A stretch of DNA of 64,000 nucleotides from Lachnospiraceae bacterium. GTDB lineage: Bacteria > Bacillota > Clostridia > Lachnospirales > Lachnospiraceae. Where the stretch lies: NCBI GenBank assembly GCA_910574185.1, contig CAJSZQ010000006.1, positions 1 through 64,000 on the forward strand. Reading direction: 5' to 3'. Position numbers and translations under genes: made by a program. Positions 17,538-25,049 of this stretch are shown here, piece by piece; the first letter of the stretch is position 1; every line of letters begins with the position of its first letter. The notes under the pieces were generated by a model that saw nothing but the letters and a program-made list of their open reading frames with translations, was not told the origin of the DNA and searched no databases.

Positions 17538-18228
17538 CTTCTTTCTCTTCCCCATATGCCAGAACTTTAACCTTATACTCCTTTCCATCATTTATCTGAT
17601 TCACCCATGGCTCCACAAGCGCTTTTTCCGCTGCTTTTGCCGATTCTTCCGCATTAGCCCTGATATTCGCGTCTCCTTGTACCCTTTCCGCCAAATCCTC
17701 GCAAGCCGCCCTGTACGCCTCCTGCGCAACGGTCTCAGTATTGTATTTCTCATCTTCAAAGATATACTCCATCGTCCCCGGATTCACCCGCGGCTCCGTT
17801 ACTACCGCCTTCGGCAACCGGATAAAAATGGTATTGGTATCTTCCTCCAGAGAAACTTCTATTTTCCTTACATCAATTCCAGCTTTCACCGTTCCCTCAT
17901 AAGCCACATAATATTTTACCGTTTTCTGGTCCTCCTCATATACAGCCGTATAACCGTTATATGGATATTCCGCAGTATACAAGCTCCCTTTCCTTACCGT
18001 CTCCTCCAGGATACTTTCCGTAACCGTCGTAACCTCCCCTTCCTCCCCCGCAAGAAAATCCTTTCCCTTCCCCGCAATATCAGGCAAATCCGCATGTTTT
18101 ATCCTCCAGATAACAATCACAGCTATCATAATCAGAAAAACCGCAGACAACGCCCGGATTCCTGTCCCAATATCCCATTTCAGTCTCTTCCTTTTTTCTT
18201 CCATCTTTTTGTTTTTCAGTTTTATCAT
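17530..18228 (-). CDS. DUF4230 membrane-anchored protein
   Basis: About 232 residues. The ATG at 18228 is chosen because GGGGGAG lies 4 bases upstream; the open frame extends further up, but into inverted-repeat DNA. A basic N-terminus precedes one membrane anchor (ALSAVFLIMIAVIVIW, about 28-43). The extracytoplasmic DUF4230 domain has VKYYVAYEGTVKAGIDVRKIEVSLEEDTNTIFIRLPKAVV and a long acidic C-terminal helix. Function unknown. It overlaps the DUF4230 lipoprotein gene by 8 bp, forming a two- or three-gene envelope operon. Its ribosome site lies immediately beside the left arm of the repeat element at 18245-18472, so that structure is part of its leader. Confidence 0.75.
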   Translation of the reverse strand: MIKLKNKKMEEKRKRLKWDIGTGIRALSAVFLIMIAVIVIWRIKHADLPDIAGKGKDFLAGEEGEVTTVTESILEETVRKGSLYTAEYPYNGYTAVYEEDQKTVKYYVAYEGTVKAGIDVRKIEVSLEEDTNTIFIRLPKAVVTEPRVNPGTMEYIFEDEKYNTETVAQEAYRAACEDLAERVQGDANIRANAEESAKAAEKALVEPWVNQINDGKEYKVKVLAYGEEKEDG

Positions 18229-18244
18229 TTGCTCCCCCTTTCGG

Positions 18245-18472
18245 TTACGGTTCGCAGGCTCTCGGTCTGACTTGGAGAACTTTGACACTAGGAAACAGGG
18301 CATTTCTGAGACGATTTTAATGAAGGTGAAATCAGTGCTTATGTAGTCTTAGGAGCGAAGGCATTCCTGAGCTTCTTAGACTACGTTTGCACTGCGTTCA
18401 ACGAAATGTTGTCTCGCCCTGCTTCCTAGTATCAAAGTTCTCCAAGACAGGCCGAGAACCTGTGAACCGTAA
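18245..18472. repeat. Variable-arm structured element, copy A
   Basis: A 114-base core (18302-18415) is enclosed by 57-base inverted arms (18245-18301 and 18416-18472) that match at about 51 of 57 positions. The core shares GAAGGCATTCCTGA and flanking blocks with the copies at 49930 and 51372, but the arms are unrelated to theirs. Inside the core, GTAGTC pairs with GACTAC where copy B has GGAGAC/GTCTCC. The arms contain nested palindromes such as CAGG...CCTG. It occupies the gap between divergent genes and ends 17 bases before the DUF4230 start codon. No coding capacity or target duplication is evident. Confidence 0.85.
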
Positions 18473-18564
18473 TTTTTCTAACCACAGTTCGCACATTTCT
18501 ACTTTCATTTTATACTTTTTTGTTTCAAGTCATGATATAATCATGGAAAAAGGAGAATCTTACC

Positions 18565-18789
18565 ATGCATGAACACAATCATTCTCATAACACAGCCGGT
18601 TCGCCGGAAGAGACTCTGGCCCTGCTAAACTATATGCTGGGCCATAACCGCCGCCACGCCGAAGAACTTCACGAACTGGCTCATAATCTGCCGGAAACAG
18701 AAGCCGCCCTGCTTTATGAGGCTGTGGAAGATTTCAACCGGGGCAGCGAAAAACTAGCCGGAGTCCTGGCCATGATGAAAGGAGTATAA
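18565..18789 (+). CDS. Small His-rich protein, putative nickel/cobalt chaperone
   Basis: 74 residues starting MHEHNHSHN, followed by a two-helix region (LALLNYMLGHNRRHAEELHELAHNL) with several His and acidic residues. Similar small proteins with His-rich N-termini occur beside cooT in Clostridia. Metal binding is inferred from composition. AAGGAG precedes the ATG, and the gene lies 4 bp before cooT, so the two are one transcript. Confidence 0.7.
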   Translation: MHEHNHSHNTAGSPEETLALLNYMLGHNRRHAEELHELAHNLPETEAALLYEAVEDFNRGSEKLAGVLAMMKGV

Positions 18790-18793
18790 ATCT

Positions 18794-18997
18794 ATGTGTC
18801 TCTCTTCAGTATATGAACACCGGCCCGAAGGGGAATCCCTTTTATGCCGCAATATTGCCAATGTCCGTATCCAGCCGGACAAACTGACTTTTATAGATAT
18901 CATGGGATTTCAGACCGAATACAGAGGACAGCTCTGCAGTCTGGATTTCATGGAAAATAAAATCATTGTCAGCGGCGCTGACAACACATCGATTTGA
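18794..18997 (+). CDS. cooT: CooT-family nickel-binding protein
   Basis: 67 residues. It begins MCLSSVY, which matches the invariant Cys2 start of CooT, the small homodimeric nickel protein of carbon monoxide dehydrogenase maturation. The remainder is a short beta-rich fold (NVRIQPDKLTFIDIMGFQTEYRGQLCSLDFMENKIIV). It probably helps deliver nickel to an enzyme. Convergent with the acetyl-CoA-synthase-like gene and near a CooC-like ATPase, it supports a nickel-dependent system in this region. Confidence 0.85.
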   Translation: MCLSSVYEHRPEGESLLCRNIANVRIQPDKLTFIDIMGFQTEYRGQLCSLDFMENKIIVSGADNTSI

Positions 18998-19006
18998 ACC
19001 AAAAAA

Positions 19007-19091
19007 ATGAGGATGTTACATAGCCGGCGCAGTTTGCAGCTTCTCAGAGCGCAAATACTTTGCTTCACAAACTATGTGTCATCCTCATTAT
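19007..19091 (-). terminator. Terminator of the dehydratase/ACS-like operon
   Basis: AATGAGGATG (about 19007-19016) pairs with CATCCTCATT (about 19080-19089), extended by ACATAG/CTATGT inside and followed on the minus strand by seven T. The loop is long and itself partly base-paired. It lies between convergent genes and ends the minus-strand transcript; it may also slow the plus-strand cooT transcript. Confidence 0.65.
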
Positions 19092-19164
19092 TCCATACGA
19101 TATCATTTTCGCTTATAAGTGTGCACGTCCTTCTTTCTGTCAAAAGTAATCCCAGCATTCGTGT

Positions 19165-19881
19165 TCACTGCTTTTTTCTCCCGAAATGCAGTTCCCTCAT
19201 TCCCTCTACCTCATCGCACACTGACTTTAGACTGCAGCTGCCGCAGTCCGCAGGCATCCCGTCCAGGATATGCGTCAACGTCCTTGTAATGTCCGCCGTC
19301 TTCTTTGCATTACCCTGCAGCTCTTTATAGGGAACCCCCGCCGCCGTAACAAATATCACTTTTACCTGCAGCACATTCGGATTCTTCAGATATTGCCGGA
19401 TGAAATCAAACCCAACGCTCCGAAAGGATATCCCTCTTTTCAGAGCTGTCTTACTTACCCGCACCTGCTCCCTGAAATCCTCCGATGAAATACGAAACAT
19501 ATATCCTCTGGGAAATACATGGTATTTGACAAATTCCATATCCCGAATGGCCTTATAAGCCGCTTCCTCATCCTCTCCTAACTGCGCCGTCCGAATCAGA
19601 GCAATCCGGGCGTAGGGCGCGTCCTTCTTGATTTCTCGCAAATCCAATCCATATAGCACAACCTGATTCTCTCCAATCAGACTATCGTCTGTTGTCACGC
19701 AGGTATAATTCACCGCCGGCAGGCCGCCTCCTCCCAGCTCGTAGGCGGCGTCCCGCTGCAGTACCAGCTCGCTTACCCCTGCGTCCGGCCAGGCTCCCCG
19801 TTCATCATAATTCCATATCCTGGGCTTTTGCAGGCTCAGCAGCTCTCTTGTTGAACGAATAACAGAATCATACAGCTTCAT
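19165..19881 (-). CDS. Acetyl-CoA synthase beta-subunit-like (CdhC/AcsB domain) protein
   Basis: 238 residues, far shorter than AcsB/CdhC of CO dehydrogenase/acetyl-CoA synthase. It contains a module like its middle region: LYGLDLREIKKDAPYARIALIRTA, EYVKYHVFPRGYMFRIS-type segment, and the end CGSCSLKSVCDEVEGMRELHFG (about 210-232), close to the AcsB cysteine region. It lacks the nickel A-cluster domain as a whole, so it is not a complete synthase. It is last in an operon with dehydratase-like subunits, their activator and a CooC-like ATPase. Known in annotation as a CO-dehydrogenase-beta-like family; its role is undetermined. An electron-transfer or metal-handling partner is my inference. Confidence 0.65.
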   Translation of the reverse strand: MKLYDSVIRSTRELLSLQKPRIWNYDERGAWPDAGVSELVLQRDAAYELGGGGLPAVNYTCVTTDDSLIGENQVVLYGLDLREIKKDAPYARIALIRTAQLGEDEEAAYKAIRDMEFVKYHVFPRGYMFRISSEDFREQVRVSKTALKRGISFRSVGFDFIRQYLKNPNVLQVKVIFVTAAGVPYKELQGNAKKTADITRTLTHILDGMPADCGSCSLKSVCDEVEGMRELHFGRKKQ

Positions 19882-19888
19882 AACTTCC

Positions 19889-20053
19889 TCAGAACTGAAT
19901 ATCCCTCAGAGAGTCTTTCTTGTCGTGGAACTTATTGAGCCAGGTATAAATGAATCCCACAAGCTTCATATCCAGATTCAACATATAAATCGTAAATAAC
20001 ACGCCAAACGATATGCCGATAATCCTGAATAATATTTTCAATACTTTTTTCAT
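19889..20053 (-). CDS. 54-residue single-span membrane protein
   Basis: A short gene in the gap between the activator and the ACS-like gene. The ATG at 20053 is preceded by GCGGGGGTTGAT. The peptide starts MKKVLKILFRIIG, has one hydrophobic span (about 8-26, IGISFGVLFTIYML) and a charged C-terminus ending LRDIQF. It stops 7 bp before the next start, so it is translationally integrated in the operon. I do not recognise a family. A positive N-terminus and short span suggest an inner-membrane anchor or regulator for the complex encoded around it. Confidence 0.6.
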   Translation of the reverse strand: MKKVLKILFRIIGISFGVLFTIYMLNLDMKLVGFIYTWLNKFHDKKDSLRDIQF

Positions 20054-20092
20054 ATCAACCCCCGCTTTTCCGCATCAATTCCAGCAGGTCCT

Positions 20093-20890
20093 TCAAGACC
20101 TGGCCAGTCCTTTTTTCCTTGCATATTCCGCAGCTCCCAGCGCTCCCATCAACTGGGGATCTATCGGCAAGTCGATAACTTTTAGCTTCAGCACGTGCTC
20201 AATAGCATTCTTTAACCCTGCATTTTTCGCACAGCCTCCCGTCAGAGTAATCGCTGTCGTAGCCCCAGCCTTTTTTGCCATAACAAAGCAGCGCTTTGCA
20301 ACCGCCATCTGAATCCCTGCCGCAATCTCGTCCATAGGCTTTCCTTCGCCCACCAGCGTAATGACTTCGCTCTCGGCAAATACCGTACACTGCGCAGTAA
20401 TCGGAATTACATTCTTTGCCGTAAGCGAAAGATTCGAGAAATCTGTAAGAGACATCTCAAAGCTTCTGGCCATCGCCTCAAAAAACCGCCCCGTTCCTGC
20501 AGCACATTTATCATTCATAGCGAAATTCTTTACTGTTCCGTCTGAATCGATACTGATTCCCTTAACGTCTTGACCTCCGATATCAATAATTGCCTTTACA
20601 TCCGAATCCGTCACATGCACTCCCATTGCATGACAGGAAATCTCGGAAATATTCTCGTCTGCAAATGGAACCTTATTACGGCCGTATCCCGTTCCAATCA
20701 AATAAGATAAATCCTTAGCGCTCTTTAACTCAGGCACCTGCCCTACCACTTCCTCCATAGACATTTGGGCAGATACCTCCGAATTAATCTTGCTCCGGAT
20801 TGTAGTATGAGCGACAAGTTTACCATTTTCATCTATAATCACTGCTTTCGTATAGGTAGAGCCTACGTCACATCCTCCGAAATATTTCAT
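20093..20890 (-). CDS. 2-hydroxyacyl-CoA dehydratase activator (BadF/HgdC-type ATPase)
   Basis: ASKHA-fold ATPase of 265 residues, the length of HgdC. Phosphate-1 motif GGCDVGSTYTKAVIIDENG at the N-terminus, IIDIGGQDVKGI (about 90), the iron-sulfur Cys in MNDKCAAGTGRFFEAMA (about 113) and a second in ITAQCTVFAESE (about 152), and ALTGGCAKNAGL (about 215). In the family a homodimer bridged by one [4Fe-4S] cluster uses ATP to inject a low-potential electron into the dehydratase or double-cubane protein. It lies 26 bp downstream of the large dehydratase-like subunit, clearly its partner. Confidence 0.9.
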   Translation of the reverse strand: MKYFGGCDVGSTYTKAVIIDENGKLVAHTTIRSKINSEVSAQMSMEEVVGQVPELKSAKDLSYLIGTGYGRNKVPFADENISEISCHAMGVHVTDSDVKAIIDIGGQDVKGISIDSDGTVKNFAMNDKCAAGTGRFFEAMARSFEMSLTDFSNLSLTAKNVIPITAQCTVFAESEVITLVGEGKPMDEIAAGIQMAVAKRCFVMAKKAGATTAITLTGGCAKNAGLKNAIEHVLKLKVIDLPIDPQLMGALGAAEYARKKGLARS

Positions 20891-20916
20891 ATTCTTACTC
20901 CTTTCCGATGACGCTG

Positions 20917-22656
20917 TTACCAGGTTACATCATCTTCAAATTCTACCAGCGACGGATCTAACGGCTCCTCCTGGAATACATTGACCATATAATTATTCAC
21001 TTTGCTGCGCATATCCCGGCGTGAAACGGTGCGTGGGTCCATCAAGTCATGTTCCACCCAGATTAAGTGAATGCCCTTCTCTCTGGCTTGCTCGTCAAAT
21101 AATCCCTGCAGGCCGCTCATCGTCTTACAGCAAACATGCTGATACATGATGACTATCTCCACGTTGAACTCCTCCACCTGCTTCCACAGTTCCTCCAACA
21201 CATGAACATGGCCGCCGTTGGTGTGCTTACGCATAACCATCCTCTCATACAGTCTCGCCAAATCTCGGATAGCCTCTTCCTTATCGTCGGTATTAAGCAT
21301 CTTGGTAAAATTCAGGCTCTCCATCTCTACCAATACGCCGATTCCCCAGCAGTTCTGCAGCCAATTAGAGAAATTCGCATAATAATGAGCCGGACAGCTC
21401 CACACAATCGCCCGGTGACGAATCGGCGCCCGATATGGATTCATCTTCTTCTCATAAGCCTTCATCATCATCTTATCAACCCGTTTAAAAGTCTTGCTGG
21501 TGCGTGGATTCAAGCCTCCGTCCATCTCGTAGCTCCACTTGCGGAACAGCTCATAGGCCGAACCAATCACCTGCGGATAGGGCGTCTTATTCACATCCCA
21601 CTTGTTCATCTCATAATTTGTCTGCTCATTAAAACGGCGGATGACCTTAAAATAATGCTCCCAATCCCAGGTTTCTCCGGTAAGTTCCTCCACCCATTTA
21701 ATACAACGTTTCATATCTTCTGCGCCACAGTCCACCGTATCCTCGTCATCGTACCGCACAGGCAGAGTAAGCGGGTAAGTCGGCAGCTTAAAACGCCTGT
21801 CCTGATAAGACGACGCCATATCCGAACCATCACAAGGCGTTGAAGTAGAAATAAAACCCAATCCGCAATGTGGAAGAGCGTCCATAATCGCCGCCCCACA
21901 CTCAGAAGTAGGGACCGGACAGGTATCCGACGGCAATCCAAAGCTCTCCACTGCATCTATGTAAGGAATACATACCAGCTGGTCAATCTCTGAGACCATA
22001 AACACTGGCATCAACTGATAAGGGATTCCCTCAAGCCCCGGAAACCCAGCCATCATCTGGCTCATAGTCATCTCATCAAACAACAGCAGTTTCTCTCGTA
22101 TCTTCTGATTATTACCCAGACGCTCATCGGCCTTCAGCAACGTAGCAATCGTGTCCGCCCCATAACGGAACATTGGCAGAAATAATTCATTCGCGATGGT
22201 CACATGGGGACCTCTAAGCCCTAAGTTATTTCGGTCTGCAAATGCGGGCAAAGCCAGATAAGAGCTGAGCCACCGGTATTCAAACAGCCCCTCCGCAATG
22301 GATACCGGGTCCTGCATCACCATCCCCGCCATCACGCCCCAGGTCTTCAGCCAACCCACAAAATCTCTGGCGGTGCTCTCTATTCCACGCCATTCCCTCC
22401 TTGTAAACGCAATCTTTCCCGATTGGTAGAGCCGCCCCAAGTGTTTCTCCCCGTTAACCAGCACATCCATCCGCTCTTTGCCTGACATAGCGGCAAATGT
22501 CTTCGCCTCGTCGGTAATCCGTTCTTTTGTCGCCTTAAAATCTTTCTTAACCTTCCTGCCCACGTCCTTCCAATCCACTTCTGAAATCAATTCTTTCCAG
22601 AGCTTCAAATCCTGGGGAACGTTCTTCTTCGCCCATTTCAAATTATTCTTTAACAT
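20917..22656 (-). CDS. 2-hydroxyacyl-CoA dehydratase-like subunit with N-terminal extension
   Basis: 579 residues, about 150 longer than HgdA-type subunits because of a helical, charged N-terminal region (1-115: KKNVPQDLKLWKELI, DFKATKERITDEAKTFAAM). The dehydratase fold follows, with cysteines in SDTCPVPTSECGAAIMDALPHCG (about 245-265), VWSCPAHYYANFSNWLQNCWG (about 425) and YQHVCCKTMSG (about 515). These could ligate a [4Fe-4S] or double-cubane cluster. It overlaps the smaller subunit gene by 14 bp. It may be a true dehydratase or a double-cubane-cluster reductase of the type described in Carboxydothermus. The absence of acyl-CoA ligase or transferase neighbours favours the latter. Confidence 0.75.
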   Translation of the reverse strand: MLKNNLKWAKKNVPQDLKLWKELISEVDWKDVGRKVKKDFKATKERITDEAKTFAAMSGKERMDVLVNGEKHLGRLYQSGKIAFTRREWRGIESTARDFVGWLKTWGVMAGMVMQDPVSIAEGLFEYRWLSSYLALPAFADRNNLGLRGPHVTIANELFLPMFRYGADTIATLLKADERLGNNQKIREKLLLFDEMTMSQMMAGFPGLEGIPYQLMPVFMVSEIDQLVCIPYIDAVESFGLPSDTCPVPTSECGAAIMDALPHCGLGFISTSTPCDGSDMASSYQDRRFKLPTYPLTLPVRYDDEDTVDCGAEDMKRCIKWVEELTGETWDWEHYFKVIRRFNEQTNYEMNKWDVNKTPYPQVIGSAYELFRKWSYEMDGGLNPRTSKTFKRVDKMMMKAYEKKMNPYRAPIRHRAIVWSCPAHYYANFSNWLQNCWGIGVLVEMESLNFTKMLNTDDKEEAIRDLARLYERMVMRKHTNGGHVHVLEELWKQVEEFNVEIVIMYQHVCCKTMSGLQGLFDEQAREKGIHLIWVEHDLMDPRTVSRRDMRSKVNNYMVNVFQEEPLDPSLVEFEDDVTW

Positions 22657-23851
22657 TGCCGCTGCCTCCTCCCTTTTGGATGCGCTTAATCTCCAAAGAT
22701 TCTACAAAGGCCTGCATCCGGGTGCGAAGCTGACCGGAAGACCGAGCGTTATAAGGCCGGTCAATGGAAAGTACCGGATGATGGTAATCCGTCTGCTGGA
22801 TATGACTTGCCAGCGCCCGCTCAAAAGCCCAAAAGTCACAGAACTTAATCTGCTCAAAGATAATTCCCTCTGCATGATATTCTCTGGCCAAACGGTCCGC
22901 CGTCACCCTGCGCTGTTCAATCTTTTCATTGCTCATGAACCGCGGACACTCAGACACTTCCAGATAATGACGGCACACCTGAATCAGCGCGTCCTCTTTC
23001 TCATTTAAGAGAATCTCCTCTCTTCCCGGAGTTGAGCCGAAGCAGAACCGGTCCGCCACAATAAATGCTCCCGCATCCTCAATCAGTCTGGTCAGGCCTA
23101 AATCATCCACCTCGCTTCCCACCAGCGCAACTCTGGCGCGGTACCATAGCTTAGAATCCGGCCTGCGAATCTTAATCTCTTCCAGCGTCTCCCTAAGCTT
23201 ATCCAGAATCAGATACTTGGGACAACAATAAGTCGCTATATTCAGCACGTGGTACTCATATCCTGTAATCGGCGGATTCTCAAGCTTCCGGTATTCTCCT
23301 ATCTCGGTAATAATCCGGCAGATTTCGTTGTGTTCATCTACCGCCTTTCGGATGGCTTCATCGGAAATATCCACTCCGTATACCTCATGCAGCTTATCCA
23401 GAACCCGATTCTTAATCTGACGCACATAATGAGTTATGGTAAAATCCTCCACCTTATAAGGAATATCCGCATGGGTCACAAAAAACTTCTCATTCGGTAT
23501 CAGCTTCTGAATCTCAATATTCTCAATACACCGATTCATCTCCGCGCAGGCGTCCACTCCCGCCAGAGCGTCCAGAAAGTTAAACCCACCCTCAAAAGAC
23601 CGCTCCAATAACGCCCTGCAAAATTCACAGGTATAATTAGACATATAATAAGTAGCAATATCCATAGAGCCTGTATTCGGCGCCCGCAGGCGAACCGAAA
23701 AACAGTTATCCAGATTCAGCAGTACCTCCGGCATGTGAAAACAGGTATAGCCGATTGCAAGCCGTCCCTCTTTTCTGGCCTCTTCAATGAGGGTGTTGTT
23801 GGCCGTTTCCAACAATTTCTCAAAATAAATCAAATGCTTTAAGTCTTTCAA
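22643..23851 (-). CDS. 2-hydroxyacyl-CoA dehydratase-like small subunit
   Basis: 402 residues of the HgdB/FldC fold. Cysteines at GYTCFHMPE (about 37), MSNYTCEFCRAL (about 75), IATYCCPKY (about 208), DRFCFGSTPGRE (about 270) and EQIKFCDFWAFE (about 337) match the pattern of cluster ligands and nearby residues. Acts with the 579-residue subunit (overlap 14 bp) and the ATP-driven activator. Substrate unknown. A gap of about 250 bp without any gene separates it from the CooC-like gene upstream; it probably contains this operon's own promoter. Confidence 0.8.
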   Translation of the reverse strand: MKDLKHLIYFEKLLETANNTLIEEARKEGRLAIGYTCFHMPEVLLNLDNCFSVRLRAPNTGSMDIATYYMSNYTCEFCRALLERSFEGGFNFLDALAGVDACAEMNRCIENIEIQKLIPNEKFFVTHADIPYKVEDFTITHYVRQIKNRVLDKLHEVYGVDISDEAIRKAVDEHNEICRIITEIGEYRKLENPPITGYEYHVLNIATYCCPKYLILDKLRETLEEIKIRRPDSKLWYRARVALVGSEVDDLGLTRLIEDAGAFIVADRFCFGSTPGREEILLNEKEDALIQVCRHYLEVSECPRFMSNEKIEQRRVTADRLAREYHAEGIIFEQIKFCDFWAFERALASHIQQTDYHHPVLSIDRPYNARSSGQLRTRMQAFVESLEIKRIQKGGGSGNVKE

Positions 23852-24099
23852 CTATCACACCTCTCTCCGTTCTTCTGTATTTTCTTATCTCTTCCTTAAT
23901 GTTCCTCTTACCCTTTTGCCTCTGAAGAATCCCTTTCTACACGCTCTATATATTGTTCTTATTTTTCTTGCATGTGTTTTTACATTCCCTTTCTATTCGT
24001 CTCCTTCAGCTCCTCGTGTAATGACCGATTATCTCTGTCCAAACCACACTGACTATACCCTCCATCTGCCGCGTTGTTGTCAGTCAGTAAGCCTCGGCG

Positions 24100-24861
24100 C
24101 TACAGAATATCCCAGCGCTCAAGCGCTTCTCTGACACCCTTTAAAAGCGGCGCGTCTTCACCTAGTTCAAAGATACTGAATCCTCTCACTTCATTCGCCG
24201 CATGCTTCTGGTCGCCTGGAATCGCGCTAAGTATCTCAATCGGAGATAAATCTACCAGTTCAAGCAGGGATAAATCCGACAACCGGTTGACAATTGCACC
24301 GCACATCCTGTACATCACAAGCTCCTTTGCCACCTTTTGAATTGTCTTCGCCACCTGCACGCCTTTGCGGCTGGAATCTGTCACAAGAAGCAGATGCGTC
24401 ACCTGCTCCATTACTCTGCGGTTAATCTGTTCAATCCCCGCCTCGCCGTCGATAACCACATAATCAAAATCTTTTGCCAACAGAGAAATTACTTCCTTCA
24501 AATAAGCATTCACCTTGCAATAACATCCTGCGCTCTCTGGCCGCCCGATAGCAAGAAAGGAAAATCCATCCTGCTCTACCATAGTATCAAAAATCCGGAA
24601 CCTGGCCTCACCCAAAAGCTCCACCGCTTCTTTAGGCCGCCCCTGCTCCACACTGACTACAATACTCTTACGGATATCATCCAGCGTAGACTCCGCCTCC
24701 ACGCCCAGACCAGCCGCCAGTCCCACCGCTGGGTCCGCATCTACCGCCAGTATCCTTGCTTCTGGATGATTCTCCGCAAGCAGGCGTACCATAGCCGCGC
24801 AAATGGAAGTCTTCCCTACACCGCCCTTGCCCGCCGCGGCAATAATCGTTGTCTTGTGCAA
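24100..24861 (-). CDS. cooC: CooC-like nickel-insertion ATPase
   Basis: SIMIBI-class P-loop ATPase of about 253 residues. Deviant Walker A AAAGKGGVGKTSICAAMV near the N-terminus, LAVDADPAVGLAAGLG (about 45), FDYVVIDGEAGIEQINRR (about 130) and a HLLLVTDSSRKGVQVAKTI segment (about 158). I prefer the TTG at 24861, preceded by GGAAGGTGGG, which places the P-loop about 10 residues in as in homologues; the frame is open to an ATG at 24954. CooC dimers insert Ni into CO dehydrogenase. No such enzyme is in the window, so it probably serves the adjacent dehydratase/ACS-like complex. Confidence 0.82.
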   Translation of the reverse strand: MHKTTIIAAAGKGGVGKTSICAAMVRLLAENHPEARILAVDADPAVGLAAGLGVEAESTLDDIRKSIVVSVEQGRPKEAVELLGEARFRIFDTMVEQDGFSFLAIGRPESAGCYCKVNAYLKEVISLLAKDFDYVVIDGEAGIEQINRRVMEQVTHLLLVTDSSRKGVQVAKTIQKVAKELVMYRMCGAIVNRLSDLSLLELVDLSPIEILSAIPGDQKHAANEVRGFSIFELGEDAPLLKGVREALERWDIL

Positions 24862-25049
24862 TGGTCCCACCTTCCTCTCTTCTAATCCACTTTGCAATCT
24901 TTTCATCATTTTACCACAGTTTTTGTATATTTGCAACAAAACAGAGTCGAACATTAGCCGTTTTTGTTGCAGTTTGACTAAATATTTGTTATAATAAATT
25001 CATTATAGATACGCACCAGGCACATACTGCGAGAGGAGATGAACTAAGT

